DNA of 64,000 nt from Actinomycetes bacterium (GCA_027491335.1 JAIXWJ010000039.1:1-64000); one strand, 5' to 3'. Positions 7,841 through 15,756 are shown, counted from the first letter of the stretch. Numbers and translations are program-made. The notes: a model not told the origin generated them from the letters alone.

Positions 7841-8520
7841 CACAGAAAACCCTTGTGCCCCAACGACATCAGATCCATCACCAGCGCCACACCCACGTGC
7901 ACGGCCACGCCCCACCAGATGCTCTTCGTTCGCCACGCGAGCGTTCCCATCACCAATCCACCGGCGATCGATGCCAATGCTTCGATCGGTGGCTTCACCA
8001 GATGAATCATCAAATACGGAACGGTGGCCACGAGGATCGCCGACGATCCGATACGACGTCCGAGGCCGAGAACCAAGAATCCGCGGAAGAAAACTTCGAT
8101 GGCCACGAACTGCAGAAAGTAGAACGGCCACCAGTAGGCCAGATCACGCCAGACATCGGACTGACCGGCGTAAATCTCGTACAGCGGATAGCGATCCTGG
8201 AATTCCGCGGAGTAACTGGCGATCACCACGAAGGGCACGGCCACCGCGAAGATGGTGGCGTAGATCTTCCAATGCGACGACGTGCCACGAATCCTCAGGC
8301 CGATCTCCGACGGCCGAACCCCCACGATCGCCATCACCGACACCGGCACGACGAGATAGAAGAAGATCTGGGTTCCGGCCCACCAATTCATCTGTGCGAG
8401 TCGCGTCAGCGACTCCGGCGCCAGATCAATGGCGAACTGGGCCGACCACAAGCAGAAGAGCGCGGTGAGAAAGACGGTGAGCGTGCGACGATCGAGATCG
8501 TCGTCGACGAAACGGATCAC
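7837..8520 (-). CDS. CPBP family intramembrane metalloprotease
   Basis: A 227-residue multi-pass membrane protein of the CPBP/Abi (Rce1-like) family. It starts at GTG, overlapping the stop of the Bax-inhibitor gene. The core block is FVAIEVFFRGFLVLGLG. Only the second Glu of the usual EExxxR motif is present, the first position being Ile. The second block is VPYLMIHLVKPPIEALASIAGG with the expected His. The third is SIWWGVAVHVGVALVMD with another His. The altered first Glu raises the possibility of reduced or altered activity. Members process prenylated or other membrane proteins, or confer bacteriocin self-immunity. Confidence 0.8.
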   Translation of the reverse strand: MIRFVDDDLDRRTLTVFLTALFCLWSAQFAIDLAPESLTRLAQMNWWAGTQIFFYLVVPVSVMAIVGVRPSEIGLRIRGTSSHWKIYATIFAVAVPFVVIASYSAEFQDRYPLYEIYAGQSDVWRDLAYWWPFYFLQFVAIEVFFRGFLVLGLGRRIGSSAILVATVPYLMIHLVKPPIEALASIAGGLVMGTLAWRTKSIWWGVAVHVGVALVMDLMSLGHKGFLW

Positions 8521-9332
8521 CGATCGCGGAGCTTGGCGAGCAGGCGCAGAATCTCGAGGTACAGCCACACCACCGTCACGAGCACGCCGAAGGCCGCGTA
8601 CCACTCGACGGACTCGGGCAGACGCTCCTTGGCGCCCCGCTCGATGAAATCGAAGTCGAGGGCCAAGTTGAACGCGGCCAACCCGGCCACCAGGAAACTG
8701 AAGCCGATGCCGAGAGCGCTGCTGGAGGACAAGAACGTGGGAGTGGCGCCGAACAGGCTCATGAGCATCGAGATTCCGTAGAACACCGCCACGCCGAGGG
8801 TGGCTCCGATCACGATGCGACGCATGCGATCGGTGACCTTGATGATGCGCAGCCCGTACAGCGCCAACATCACCGCGACCACCGCGATGGTGGCACCGGC
8901 GGCCTGCACCACGATGCCGTCGTAGTACGTCTCGTAGGCGCGGCTGATGGCGCCAACGAACAAACCTTGGGCCACGGCGTAGATGGGGCCGAGGATCTTG
9001 GCCAGGTTCGGCTTGAACGCCAGCACGAGGGCGCAGACCAATCCCACCAGAACACCACCGATGGCGAAAGCCGGGAACTTGTACACCTCACCCCGAGGAG
9101 CCTCGACTCCGAGCCAGCCGACGGTTGCACCCGCCAACAAAAGAACGAAGAGAACGGCAGTGGCACTGACGGTGCCACCAACGGTCATCGCGCGCGTTGC
9201 CGGATTCCACGGCGACGTCGGGCCGTCGGTCATGGGTGCGCGCGTTTCGAGATCGGGAGCGCCCCAACCGGAGCCATCGGATTTCGCGGCGGCGGCGCGC
9301 AACTTCTCGTCGTTCAACAACGGGTTGGACAT
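8517..9332 (-). CDS. Bax inhibitor-1 / YccA family membrane protein
   Basis: A 271-residue integral membrane protein with about seven hydrophobic segments. The family signature is GAISRAYETYYDGIVVQAAGAT in the middle and FNLALDFDFIERGAKERLPESVEWYAAFGVLVTVVWLYLEILRLL at the C-terminus. Its paired acidic residues are the pH-sensing Ca2+-leak site in known BI-1 homologues. The cytosolic N-terminus (about 50 residues) begins MSNPLLNDEKL. This ATG is preceded by AGAGGAG at seven bases, which decides it over an upstream ATG. It is first in a coupled three-gene chain with the CPBP protease and the HEXXH protein. Confidence 0.88.
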   Translation of the reverse strand: MSNPLLNDEKLRAAAAKSDGSGWGAPDLETRAPMTDGPTSPWNPATRAMTVGGTVSATAVLFVLLLAGATVGWLGVEAPRGEVYKFPAFAIGGVLVGLVCALVLAFKPNLAKILGPIYAVAQGLFVGAISRAYETYYDGIVVQAAGATIAVVAVMLALYGLRIIKVTDRMRRIVIGATLGVAVFYGISMLMSLFGATPTFLSSSSALGIGFSFLVAGLAAFNLALDFDFIERGAKERLPESVEWYAAFGVLVTVVWLYLEILRLLAKLRDR

Positions 9333-9657
9333 GACTCGTCTCCTCTGTCTCGATGGTGATTTCACTCGGTTCTCGTGACGATTCCCTAGCGAGTTTCGCC
9401 GAAGTTCACAACCCGATCACCGAATGAAATCACTCGAAAACAACATACCGAATGCACTCGTTCGAGTCATGGCGGGATCTTTTCCGAGGAAGTTCGCTCC
9501 GCTGGTTGATGAAGCGTTAACGGTCGGTATCGTTCCCGCCATTACGGCCATTTGGGACCGGCAAACCCAGTGTTTTTGGCAGTAATCGACCGGGGGATTC
9601 ACACTCTCGCGGCCGTCAATCCGGTGAGCAACTATTCGAGTGAAGTGAGGTTCCCAG
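9333..9657. promoter_or_regulatory. 325-base divergent intergenic region between the BI-1 operon and the sigma factor gene
   Basis: No gene is visible. It is clearly less GC-rich than its surroundings. The motif CACTCG occurs at about 9364, 9431 and 9455 and inverted at about 9635. Two of these are within TCACTCG, and one forms the palindrome ACTCG-TT-CGAGT near 9456-9467. TTGATG (9506-9511), a 16-base spacer and TATCGT (9528-9533) make a weak plus-strand promoter candidate. The repeated motif may be a binding site controlling both divergent genes. Confidence 0.4.
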
Positions 9658-10596
9658 GTGGCCAAGGATCGCGTCGATCGTGATGAAGAGGACCTCGTCC
9701 GGCTGTATCTGTCCGACATCGGCCAGTACACCCTTCTCACCAAGGATGACGAAGTTCGGCTCGCCAAGCAGATCGAGGCCGGCAAGACCGCCCGCGAGGA
9801 ATTCGGCGCCGATGGCAAGGGTCTGACCCCGGCCAAGAAGCGCGAACTGCGCAATCTCATCAAGGACGGAGAGACCGCCGAGCGCGCCTTCGTTCAGTCG
9901 AACCTTCGACTCGTGGTGTCCATCGCCAAGAAGTACCAAGCCTCCGGGCTTCCGTTGCTCGACCTCATCCAAGAGGGCAACCTCGGCCTCATGCACGCCG
10001 TCGAGAAGTTCGACTGGCGCAAGGGCTTCAAGTTCTCGACCTATGCCACGTGGTGGATCCGCCAGGCCATCACCCGCGGCATCGCCAACACCGGTCGCAC
10101 CATCCGTCTGCCAGTTCACGCCGGCGACACCTTGGCCCGACTGCAGAAGGCCCGCTCGCGCCTCGAGCTGAAGTTCGGCCGTCAGCCCAGCCTGCGCGAA
10201 TTGGCCGCCGAAGTCGAAATGCCCGAGGACAAGGTCACCGAAGCTCTGCGCTTCGCGGCCGAGCCCCTGTCACTCAGCGAGCCCTTGCGCGAGGACGGCG
10301 ACGCCGAGTTGGGCGATGTTGTCGAGGACCGTTCGGCCGAGAGCCCGTTCGAAGTGGCGGCCACCGCGCTGCTGCCCGAGGAGATCCAGCGGTTGCTGGC
10401 TCCGCTCGACGAGCGCGAGCGCGAGATCCTGAAGCTCCGTTTCGGTCTGGACCGTGGCGAGCCCCGCACTCTCGAGGAAGTGGGCGAACACTTCAACCTC
10501 ACCCGCGAGCGCATCCGTCAGATCGAGGCGCGCGCCATGAGCAAGTTGCGTCACCCTTCCAGCGACACCGGCGCCCGCGACCTACTCGCCGTCTGA
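9658..10596 (+). CDS. RNA polymerase sigma factor, sigma-70 group 1/2 (SigA/SigB type)
   Basis: A 312-residue sigma factor starting at GTG seven bases after GAGG. Region 1.2 is DLVRLYLSDIGQYTLLTKDDEVRLAKQIE. Regions 2.1-2.4 span SNLRLVVSIAKKYQASG to YATWWIRQAITRGIANTGRTIRLPVH, with the -10-reading helix intact. Region 3 follows, and region 4.2 is RTLEEVGEHFNLTRERIRQIEARAMSKLRHP. There is no long acidic region 1.1. The size and promoter-reading residues fit the short SigB-like paralogue or a compact primary sigma factor. Which of the two it is cannot be settled without the rest of the genome. Confidence 0.9.
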   Translation: MAKDRVDRDEEDLVRLYLSDIGQYTLLTKDDEVRLAKQIEAGKTAREEFGADGKGLTPAKKRELRNLIKDGETAERAFVQSNLRLVVSIAKKYQASGLPLLDLIQEGNLGLMHAVEKFDWRKGFKFSTYATWWIRQAITRGIANTGRTIRLPVHAGDTLARLQKARSRLELKFGRQPSLRELAAEVEMPEDKVTEALRFAAEPLSLSEPLREDGDAELGDVVEDRSAESPFEVAATALLPEEIQRLLAPLDEREREILKLRFGLDRGEPRTLEEVGEHFNLTRERIRQIEARAMSKLRHPSSDTGARDLLAV

Positions 10597-10633
10597 TTTC
10601 CACCAACTACCATTCCCGTCAGGGGGATGTGAC

Positions 10634-11776
10634 ATGGCTCAAATTCATGGTGTCTGCGATGATCGTTTCGGTGAGCTGAAAGAGGTTCTTTCGCGGAACA
10701 TCGATTCGGGAGACGACGTTGGTGCGTCGGTTGCCGTGGTGTGGAACGGGGAGATGGTTGTCGACCTGTGGGGTGGACATGCGGATCACGCGCGTACCAG
10801 TCCGTGGCAAAGCGACACCATTACCAACGTTTGGTCGAGCACCAAGACCCAGATGGCACTGTGCGCGCTCATGTTGGTCGACCGCGGCCTGTTGGATCTC
10901 GACGCTCCGGTAGCCACCTACTGGCCCGAGTTCGCTCAAAACGGCAAGGAAGGTGTTCTGGTTCGTCACCTCCTCTCGCATACTTCAGGTGTGTCGGGTT
11001 GGGAGCAGCCCATTGCCGTCTCGGATCTGTACGACTGGGAGAGGTCCACGGCGAAGTTGGCCGCCCAAGCTCCCTGGTGGGAGCCGGGAGCGCATTCGGG
11101 GTATCACGCCCTGAATCAGGGGCATCTCGTTGGCGAGGTGATTCGTCGTGTTACCGGGAAGAAATTGGGTGAGTTCTTCCGCACCGAAGTGGCCGAGCCG
11201 CTCGATCTCGACTTTCACATCGGTCTCGATCCGCGTCACTTCTCTCGTATCGCCAACGTGATCCCGCCGCCGCCCATCCCGATCGACATGACCACGCTCG
11301 ATCCGAACTCGATCGTCGTCAAGACGTTCACCGGTCCCGCGCCGGGAGCTGAGGAGTCATGGACCGACGAATGGCGTCGCGCCGACATCGGAGCGGCCAA
11401 CGGACACGGCAACGCGCGATCACTCGCGTGGTCTCAGAGTGCCATTAGCAACGGTGGAGTCGTGAAAGGTCGTCAACTGCTGGCATCGTCCACGATCGAC
11501 AACATCTTCCGCGTGCAAGCCGATGGCCCGGATCCGGTCTTGATGGTGCCGGTGAAGTTCGGCATCGGGTACGCGCTACCCAACGAGTCGGTTCCGCATC
11601 TGCCGCTCGATCGACGGGTTTGCTATTGGGGTGGTTGGGGTGGATCGAGTGTTGTGAATGATCTCGACCTCGGACTCACGGTCGTGTTCGTGATGAACAA
11701 CATGCTTGCGGGGCTCGTCGGCGACCATCGCGGCACGTCGCTGGTGACCGCCGCGTTCGACGCCGCTCGGAACTGA
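10634..11776 (+). CDS. serine hydrolase of the beta-lactamase / class C (EstB-like) family
   Basis: A 380-residue cytoplasmic protein without a signal peptide. The catalytic SxxK is SSTK at residues 68-71 (VWSSTKTQMALCALMLVDRGLLDLDAPV). The family block HLLSHTSGVSGWEQP follows. The YxN-type Tyr is probably in HSGYHALNQGHLVGEVIRRVTG, and a C-terminal WGGWGGSS stretch replaces the usual KTG-like strand. Such enzymes are usually esterases or peptidases rather than antibiotic resistance enzymes. A purine-rich AGGGGG lies before the ATG. It stands between the sigma factor and the convergent dehydrogenase operon and appears monocistronic. Confidence 0.85.
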   Translation: MAQIHGVCDDRFGELKEVLSRNIDSGDDVGASVAVVWNGEMVVDLWGGHADHARTSPWQSDTITNVWSSTKTQMALCALMLVDRGLLDLDAPVATYWPEFAQNGKEGVLVRHLLSHTSGVSGWEQPIAVSDLYDWERSTAKLAAQAPWWEPGAHSGYHALNQGHLVGEVIRRVTGKKLGEFFRTEVAEPLDLDFHIGLDPRHFSRIANVIPPPPIPIDMTTLDPNSIVVKTFTGPAPGAEESWTDEWRRADIGAANGHGNARSLAWSQSAISNGGVVKGRQLLASSTIDNIFRVQADGPDPVLMVPVKFGIGYALPNESVPHLPLDRRVCYWGGWGGSSVVNDLDLGLTVVFVMNNMLAGLVGDHRGTSLVTAAFDAARN

Positions 11777-11791
11777 TCGCTCGAACGCGAA

Positions 11792-12661
11792 TCAGTGCGA
11801 GTGGCGCTGGCGCTCCATCAGGCTGCACCAGTCCCACGCGTCGCCACCCATCTGCGACACCTCGGCCAACATCCGGCCCACCATTTCGGTCACCGGTAGT
11901 GGCACGTTCATCGACTTCGCCTCGTCCAACACCAGACCGACGTCCTTGCGCATGAGCGTGGTGGAGAAGCCGTAGTTGTACTCACCGGCCAACATCTTCT
12001 CGGCCCGATTCGCCATCTGCCACGATGCCGACGATCCCTGCAACATCACGTGGATCACCTTCGACACGTCGAGACCAGCGGACTCGGCGAAATCCAAGCC
12101 CTCCGCCAACGCCTGACACAGGCCCACCACGCAGATCTGATTGGTCATCTTGGTGATCTGACCGGCGCCACTGGATCCCATCAACGTGATGCGAGCGGCG
12201 TACGCACCCATGATCTTCTCTGCGCGATCGAAGGCCACCTGGTCACCACCGGCCATCACCGTCAACGTTCCGTTGCGCGCGCCGTCCACACCACCGGACA
12301 CCGGCGCGTCGAGGAATGCCACGCTCTTCTCCGCGCCGCGCGCGTGCACCGTGCGAGCACCCTCGGCCGAGGTGGTGGAGTGATCCACCCACAACGAACC
12401 GTTGATCAACACGGGCAGGATCACGTCCGCCACGGCGAACAACTCACGGTCGGCGGGCAGCGACGTGATCACGATGTCGCGGCCCGACACGGCCGCGGCC
12501 GCGTCGGTGAAGCCGGTCCCGCCGTTCTCGTCCACCCACTTCTGTGCCACGCCGGGAACGACGTCGCACACCGACACCGCATGGCCGGCCTTGGCCAGAT
12601 GCGCGGCCATGTGCCAACCCATGCGACCCAATCCGATAACCGCGACGCGTTGCGCACTCAT
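11792..12661 (-). CDS. 3-hydroxyisobutyrate dehydrogenase-like NAD(P)-dependent beta-hydroxyacid dehydrogenase
   Basis: A 289-residue protein. The N-terminal Rossmann motif is VAVIGLGRMGWHMAAHLAKAGHAVSVCD. The substrate-binding signature FLDAPVSGGVDGARNGTLTVMAGG lies near residue 120. The catalytic Lys is in GSSGAGQITKMTNQICVVG near 170. The family oxidises beta-hydroxyacids such as 3-hydroxyisobutyrate, tartronate semialdehyde or 6-phosphogluconate-like compounds. The start ATG overlaps the stop of the preceding DUF1185 gene (ATGA), so the two are translationally coupled and probably act on related metabolites. The precise substrate is not readable from the sequence. Confidence 0.85.
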   Translation of the reverse strand: MSAQRVAVIGLGRMGWHMAAHLAKAGHAVSVCDVVPGVAQKWVDENGGTGFTDAAAAVSGRDIVITSLPADRELFAVADVILPVLINGSLWVDHSTTSAEGARTVHARGAEKSVAFLDAPVSGGVDGARNGTLTVMAGGDQVAFDRAEKIMGAYAARITLMGSSGAGQITKMTNQICVVGLCQALAEGLDFAESAGLDVSKVIHVMLQGSSASWQMANRAEKMLAGEYNYGFSTTLMRKDVGLVLDEAKSMNVPLPVTEMVGRMLAEVSQMGGDAWDWCSLMERQRHSH

Positions 12662-13242
12662 GCCGGAACTCCGGGCTTGCCACGATCGGCCAACGTGAAT
12701 CCGCCGGCCAACCGCGCATGCACGCGACCTCCGCACGCCATGGCCAGAATCACCACCATCTCATCGGGCTTCGGTCCATCGGGCACTCCCACTTCGATGG
12801 CGTCGTAATGACTGCCGACGTAACTCCACTCCAAATGCGTGATCGGAACGTCCAGACGCGCACCGATACCGGCGACCTTCTTCGTGCTCGGCACGATGCT
12901 GGTTCCTTTGCCCAATGCGGCGCGCATTCCGCCACCACCGGGAATGTGCCACATCGCTCCGTGTTCGATCTCACCGGCCGACCCGACGATGGTGCCCTTG
13001 CCGTAGCCATCGATGCGCGACGGATCACCACCGAGATGCGAAATGAGAATGTTGCCCAAGCGCTCGCCGAGCGCTCGCAGTTCGTCCACCGCCGGACTCA
13101 GATCCTCCACCCATCGACCCACGTACGGATTTCCCACCACCGCGGCCACCGCACCCTTCACGGCCGGGGTCTCGGGGGCCGGACCGAGATCATGATGAAT
13201 CTCTTCGACCACCGTCAGGATCTTGCGCACCGGAAACAACAT
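12658..13242 (-). CDS. amino acid synthesis family protein (DUF1185)
   Basis: A 194-residue protein matching the DUF1185 'amino acid synthesis' family. Visible blocks are VRKILTVVEEIHHDLGP, VVGNPYVGRWVEDLSPAVDEL, YGKGTIVGSAGEIEHGAMWH, GKGTSIVPSTKKVAGIGARLDVPI and GSHYDAIEVGVPDGPKPDEMVVILAMACGGRVHARL. Members are often next to hydroxyacid dehydrogenases or amidohydrolases, but their reaction is not well established. AGAAGGAG five bases before the ATG is a strong ribosome site. It heads a two-gene operon with the dehydrogenase. The operon is preceded by three palindromic operator-like sequences, suggesting control by a dedicated repressor encoded elsewhere. Confidence 0.8.
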   Translation of the reverse strand: MLFPVRKILTVVEEIHHDLGPAPETPAVKGAVAAVVGNPYVGRWVEDLSPAVDELRALGERLGNILISHLGGDPSRIDGYGKGTIVGSAGEIEHGAMWHIPGGGGMRAALGKGTSIVPSTKKVAGIGARLDVPITHLEWSYVGSHYDAIEVGVPDGPKPDEMVVILAMACGGRVHARLAGGFTLADRGKPGVPA

Positions 13243-13257
13243 GACGACTCCTTCTCA

Positions 13258-13315
13258 TGGACGTAAGTCCAAAACTCATGGACGTGCGTCCAAAACTCTC
13301 ATGGACGTAAGTCCA
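13258..13315. promoter_or_regulatory. three phased palindromic operator-like sites upstream of the DUF1185 operon
   Basis: TGGACGTAAGTCCA occurs at 13258-13271 and 13302-13315, with TGGACGTGCGTCCA at 13279-13292. Each has inverted arms TGGAC/GTCCA around four bases. The start-to-start spacings are 21 and 23 bases, about two helical turns, so bound dimers would sit on one face. The array lies 16-74 bases before the DUF1185 start codon and covers its likely promoter. The form suits a TetR- or GntR-type repressor. Confidence 0.65.
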
Positions 13316-13321
13316 AGAATG

Positions 13322-13417
13322 TGGCGGAGGTGGACGGGAATCGAACCCGCCGGACGAGGATCACTCGTCCCAACCGCTTTGAAGGCGGCGGAGCCCACCA
13401 GGTACCCGGACACCTCC
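13322..13417 (-). tRNA. selC: tRNA-Sec (UCA), with encoded CCA
   Basis: A 96-base tRNA on the minus strand. The acceptor GGAGGTG pairs with CACCTCC, followed by G and CCA. The anticodon stem CCGC/GCGG encloses the loop CTTCAAA, giving anticodon UCA. A long variable arm follows with stem GGACGAG/CTCGTCC, and the T-arm carries GGTTCGATTCC. UCA reads UGA. The UCA anticodon, the 96-base length and the 13-base-pair acceptor/T helix are those of selenocysteine tRNA rather than tRNA-Ser. D-arm pairing is imperfect. It implies that the organism encodes selA/selB/selD elsewhere. An in-frame UGA gene is present at 52942-53295. Confidence 0.85.
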
Positions 13418-13450
13418 GTCTCGCAGGGTAGTCGCCGACGAACGGGGGAC

Positions 13451-13456
13451 TATCCT
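13451..13456 (+). promoter_or_regulatory. leaderless -10 box of the 24-residue protein gene
   Basis: TATCCT lies seven bases before the ATG at 13464. Confidence 0.45.
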
Positions 13457-13463
13457 TCCTCGC

Positions 13464-13538
13464 ATGAAGCGTTTCATCATGCTCATCGCATTGGTGGCCC
13501 TCGTCGCGGCCGCCATGAAGAAGCTGCAGTCCGCCTGA
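13464..13538 (+). CDS. 24-residue single-pass membrane peptide
   Basis: MKRFIMLIALVALVAAAMKKLQSA: a basic N-terminus, one hydrophobic helix of about 14 residues and a basic tail. The layout resembles the N-terminus of the small actinobacterial DLW-39 family (a basic-hydrophobic-KKxQ peptide), but the DLW tail is missing. A TATCCT box seven bases before the ATG supports transcription. The gene lies between tRNA-Sec and the Tad operon. Its TGA stop has no plausible selenoprotein continuation. The function is unknown. Confidence 0.4.
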   Translation: MKRFIMLIALVALVAAAMKKLQSA

Positions 13539-13626
13539 TCGTCACCGCTCAGCGATTCGGCTCGCCCACACTGGGTCGCCATCATCGGCTCACTTCCCCT
13601 GCACACCACTCTCGTCAGGGGTTCTC

Positions 13627-14289
13627 ATGCTCATCGTTTGCCGTTCGGTCAAAGGCGGTGCCGGCACGTCGGTCGTGGCCGCCGCTCTCGCTTCTCTCTC
13701 CTCGCGCACCTCGTCCACTCTTCTGATCGATCTGGCCGGGGATCAACCGGCGATCTTCGGCTCGGTGACGCCCGTGGCCGGACTGGCCGACTGGTTGCAG
13801 TCGCCGCACTCGGACTCGCTCCTGTCCACGTCCATCCACATCGACGACGATCTACGGATCCTTCCCACCGGCGACACGGCGCTCCCCCATCCGCAATCGT
13901 CGGCTTGGGTGGAACTGACGCGACATCTCGTCGAACGATCCCGCGCGACGACCGTGGTCGTCGACCTCGGTTCGAGCATCGCTCCGCCCGCGCTCATCGA
14001 CGCCGCCGATCGTGTGTTGCTCGTCGTGCGGCCGTGCTATCTCACCTTGCGTCGTGCGGTCACCCTGGGCGAACTGGCCGACTCCGTGGTCGTGATCGAC
14101 GAAGAGCATCGGGCCTTGCGTCCCCGCGACGTGGAATCGGTCCTCGGGCTGCCGGTGGTCGCCGTGGTCAAAACCAACTCCATGGTGTCGCGTCGCGTGG
14201 ACGCCGGAATTCTTCACGGGCGTCTGCCGGACTCGTTGGCCGCACCATTGCAAGAGTTGCTGGCCGAGCCCACGCGTTCGGCATCGTGA
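13627..14289 (+). CDS. TadZ/CpaE-like ParA-family ATPase of the Tad pilus operon
   Basis: A 220-residue protein beginning with a deviant Walker A, SVKGGAGTSVVAAALA. The signature Lys is kept but the P-loop Lys before Ser/Thr is replaced by Thr. Later strands are STLLIDLAGDQP and TTVVVDLGSS. It has the ParA/MinD fold. In Tad systems TadZ marks the pole and recruits the secretion ATPase, and many TadZ proteins have atypical P-loops. It is first gene of the operon and its stop overlaps the GTG start of the tadA-type ATPase gene. ATP turnover may be weak or absent. Confidence 0.75.
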   Translation: MLIVCRSVKGGAGTSVVAAALASLSSRTSSTLLIDLAGDQPAIFGSVTPVAGLADWLQSPHSDSLLSTSIHIDDDLRILPTGDTALPHPQSSAWVELTRHLVERSRATTVVVDLGSSIAPPALIDAADRVLLVVRPCYLTLRRAVTLGELADSVVVIDEEHRALRPRDVESVLGLPVVAVVKTNSMVSRRVDAGILHGRLPDSLAAPLQELLAEPTRSAS

Positions 14290-15197
14290 CCGCGCTTCCC
14301 GAATCCCTTCGTCACCTCGCTCTCGATCCGTTGGTGACCGACATCCTGGTCAACAACGGCGTGGAGGTCTGGTACGAGCGGTCGGGTCGGCTCGTGCGCG
14401 GTCCCGACCTTGCCACGGGCGTGGTGGAGTCGCACATGGAACGCGTGTTGTCACCACTCGGTCGTCGGCTGGATCGATTGTCCCCGATCGTTGATGCGCG
14501 ACTCGCCGACGGCACCCGCGTGTGCGCGATCATCTCGCCCGTCGCGGTGGCCGGCACCTGTGTCGCCTTTCGTCTGTTCCGCGATCACACCCACCCGCTA
14601 CGCACCTTCTCGGCCTCCGCGCGCGCCATCGAACTGGTTCGCCGACCGCACGGCAATCTGCTCGTCACCGGAGCCACCGGTTCGGGCAAGACGTCGCTCA
14701 TCGCCAGTGTGCTCGATGACGTGGCCTCGGACGAACGACTCGTGGTCATCGAAGACACTCACGAGTTGCCCATTCGCCACCACAACGCGGTGCGTCTGGA
14801 GGCTCGTCCGCCCAGCGCCGAGGGACGCGGAGCGGTGTCTCTCGACGACCTCTTGCGGGCCGCACTTCGCCTGCGACCCGACCGCATCATCGTCGGCGAA
14901 GTGCGGGGCTCGGAGGCCCTCACGCTCGTTCAGTCCATGAACACCGGACACGTGGGCTCCATGTCCACCGTGCACGCCAACTCCGCGATCGATGGGCTGG
15001 AACGCATCGATCTGCTGGTCTCGCAGGCCGCGCCCTCGTGGAAAGCCGACGACATCAAGCGAACGGTGTCGGCGGCGATCGGAACGGTCGCTCATCTCGT
15101 CAAGACGGCCGACGGGCGACGTCTGATCGACCACGTGATTCACGTGCGACACTCCGACCGCCGCCACATCGAGACCGTTCATCGTGCGACCGCTTGA
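14286..15197 (+). CDS. TadA/CpaF-type secretion ATPase
   Basis: A 303-residue VirB11/GspE-superfamily ATPase that powers Flp pilus assembly. The N-terminal domain (LRHLALDPLVTDILVNNGVEVWYERSGRL) is short. The Walker A is LLVTGATGSGKTSLIASVL. The Asp box is VVIEDTHEL, the Walker B is RPDRIIVGEVRGSEALTLVQSMNTGH, and the His box is GSMSTVHANS. The GTG start overlaps the upstream stop (GTGA). It is shorter than typical CpaF (about 400 residues or more) because the extended N-terminal helical region is missing. Position 2 of a five- or six-gene operon. Confidence 0.88.
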   Translation: MTALPESLRHLALDPLVTDILVNNGVEVWYERSGRLVRGPDLATGVVESHMERVLSPLGRRLDRLSPIVDARLADGTRVCAIISPVAVAGTCVAFRLFRDHTHPLRTFSASARAIELVRRPHGNLLVTGATGSGKTSLIASVLDDVASDERLVVIEDTHELPIRHHNAVRLEARPPSAEGRGAVSLDDLLRAALRLRPDRIIVGEVRGSEALTLVQSMNTGHVGSMSTVHANSAIDGLERIDLLVSQAAPSWKADDIKRTVSAAIGTVAHLVKTADGRRLIDHVIHVRHSDRRHIETVHRATA

Positions 15198-15756
15198 TCG
15201 TCTCCACAACCGCAAGCGCAATCCGCACGAATCGGTGGGCAACGAAAACCTTCGTGACGCGTTGGCCCACGTCGCGCGGGCCCTGCGGTCGTCGCAAACT
15301 CTGGCGTCGGCGCTGGTGGCCAGCACCGCTCATCATCCCACCGATGTCACGCGCGAGCTCGCCCGCATGGTGGTGACGGGTACTCCGTTGACCGAGGCGT
15401 GTCACCGCGCACCACGCGACGAGTCCGACCGCGACGTCGTGATGAGTCTGCAGGTGCTCTCCATCTCGGCCTCGTCGGGAGGAGACGTCGCCGGGACCAT
15501 CGACTCGCTCGTCGCCACACTCGACGACCGGGCTCATGCCCGCGCCGAGCGACGCACTCAGGCCGCCACGGCACTCGCCTCCACTCGTCTCATCACCTGG
15601 CTCCCCATCGCGTGCGGCGCGTACATGTTCCTCGAGCACCCCGATGTTCGGCGCACCCTCATCGCCACGCCACTTGGTTGGACCTGTCTCATCATTGGTG
15701 CGGCGCTGAACATCGCGGGTCGTCGATGGACACGAACACTGGTGGAACGTCCATGA
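15184..15756 (+). CDS. TadB-like type II/Tad secretion system F-domain protein
   Basis: A 190-residue protein whose first part carries one T2SSF repeat (HVARALRSSQTLASALVASTAHH ... LSISASSGGDVAGTIDSLVATLDDRAHARAERRTQAATALASTRLITWLPI). Two hydrophobic helices follow at the C-terminus. It forms the inner-membrane platform together with the next gene product. The GTG start lies 14 bases inside the ATPase gene. It is shorter than classic TadB because the N-terminal membrane segments are missing, as in many actinobacterial Tad loci. Confidence 0.75.
   Translation: MRPLDRLHNRKRNPHESVGNENLRDALAHVARALRSSQTLASALVASTAHHPTDVTRELARMVVTGTPLTEACHRAPRDESDRDVVMSLQVLSISASSGGDVAGTIDSLVATLDDRAHARAERRTQAATALASTRLITWLPIACGAYMFLEHPDVRRTLIATPLGWTCLIIGAALNIAGRRWTRTLVERP

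Noticed and set aside
13258-13315. A short CRISPR array (three repeats)
   Set aside because: The repeats are only 14 bases, spacers are 7-9 bases and nearly identical, each repeat is palindromic, and no cas genes are near. Operator sites explain it better.
13536-13538. The TGA of the 24-residue peptide gene as another Sec codon
   Set aside because: The downstream frame shows no conserved protein, the peptide resembles a complete small membrane protein, and no hairpin with the right spacing was seen.
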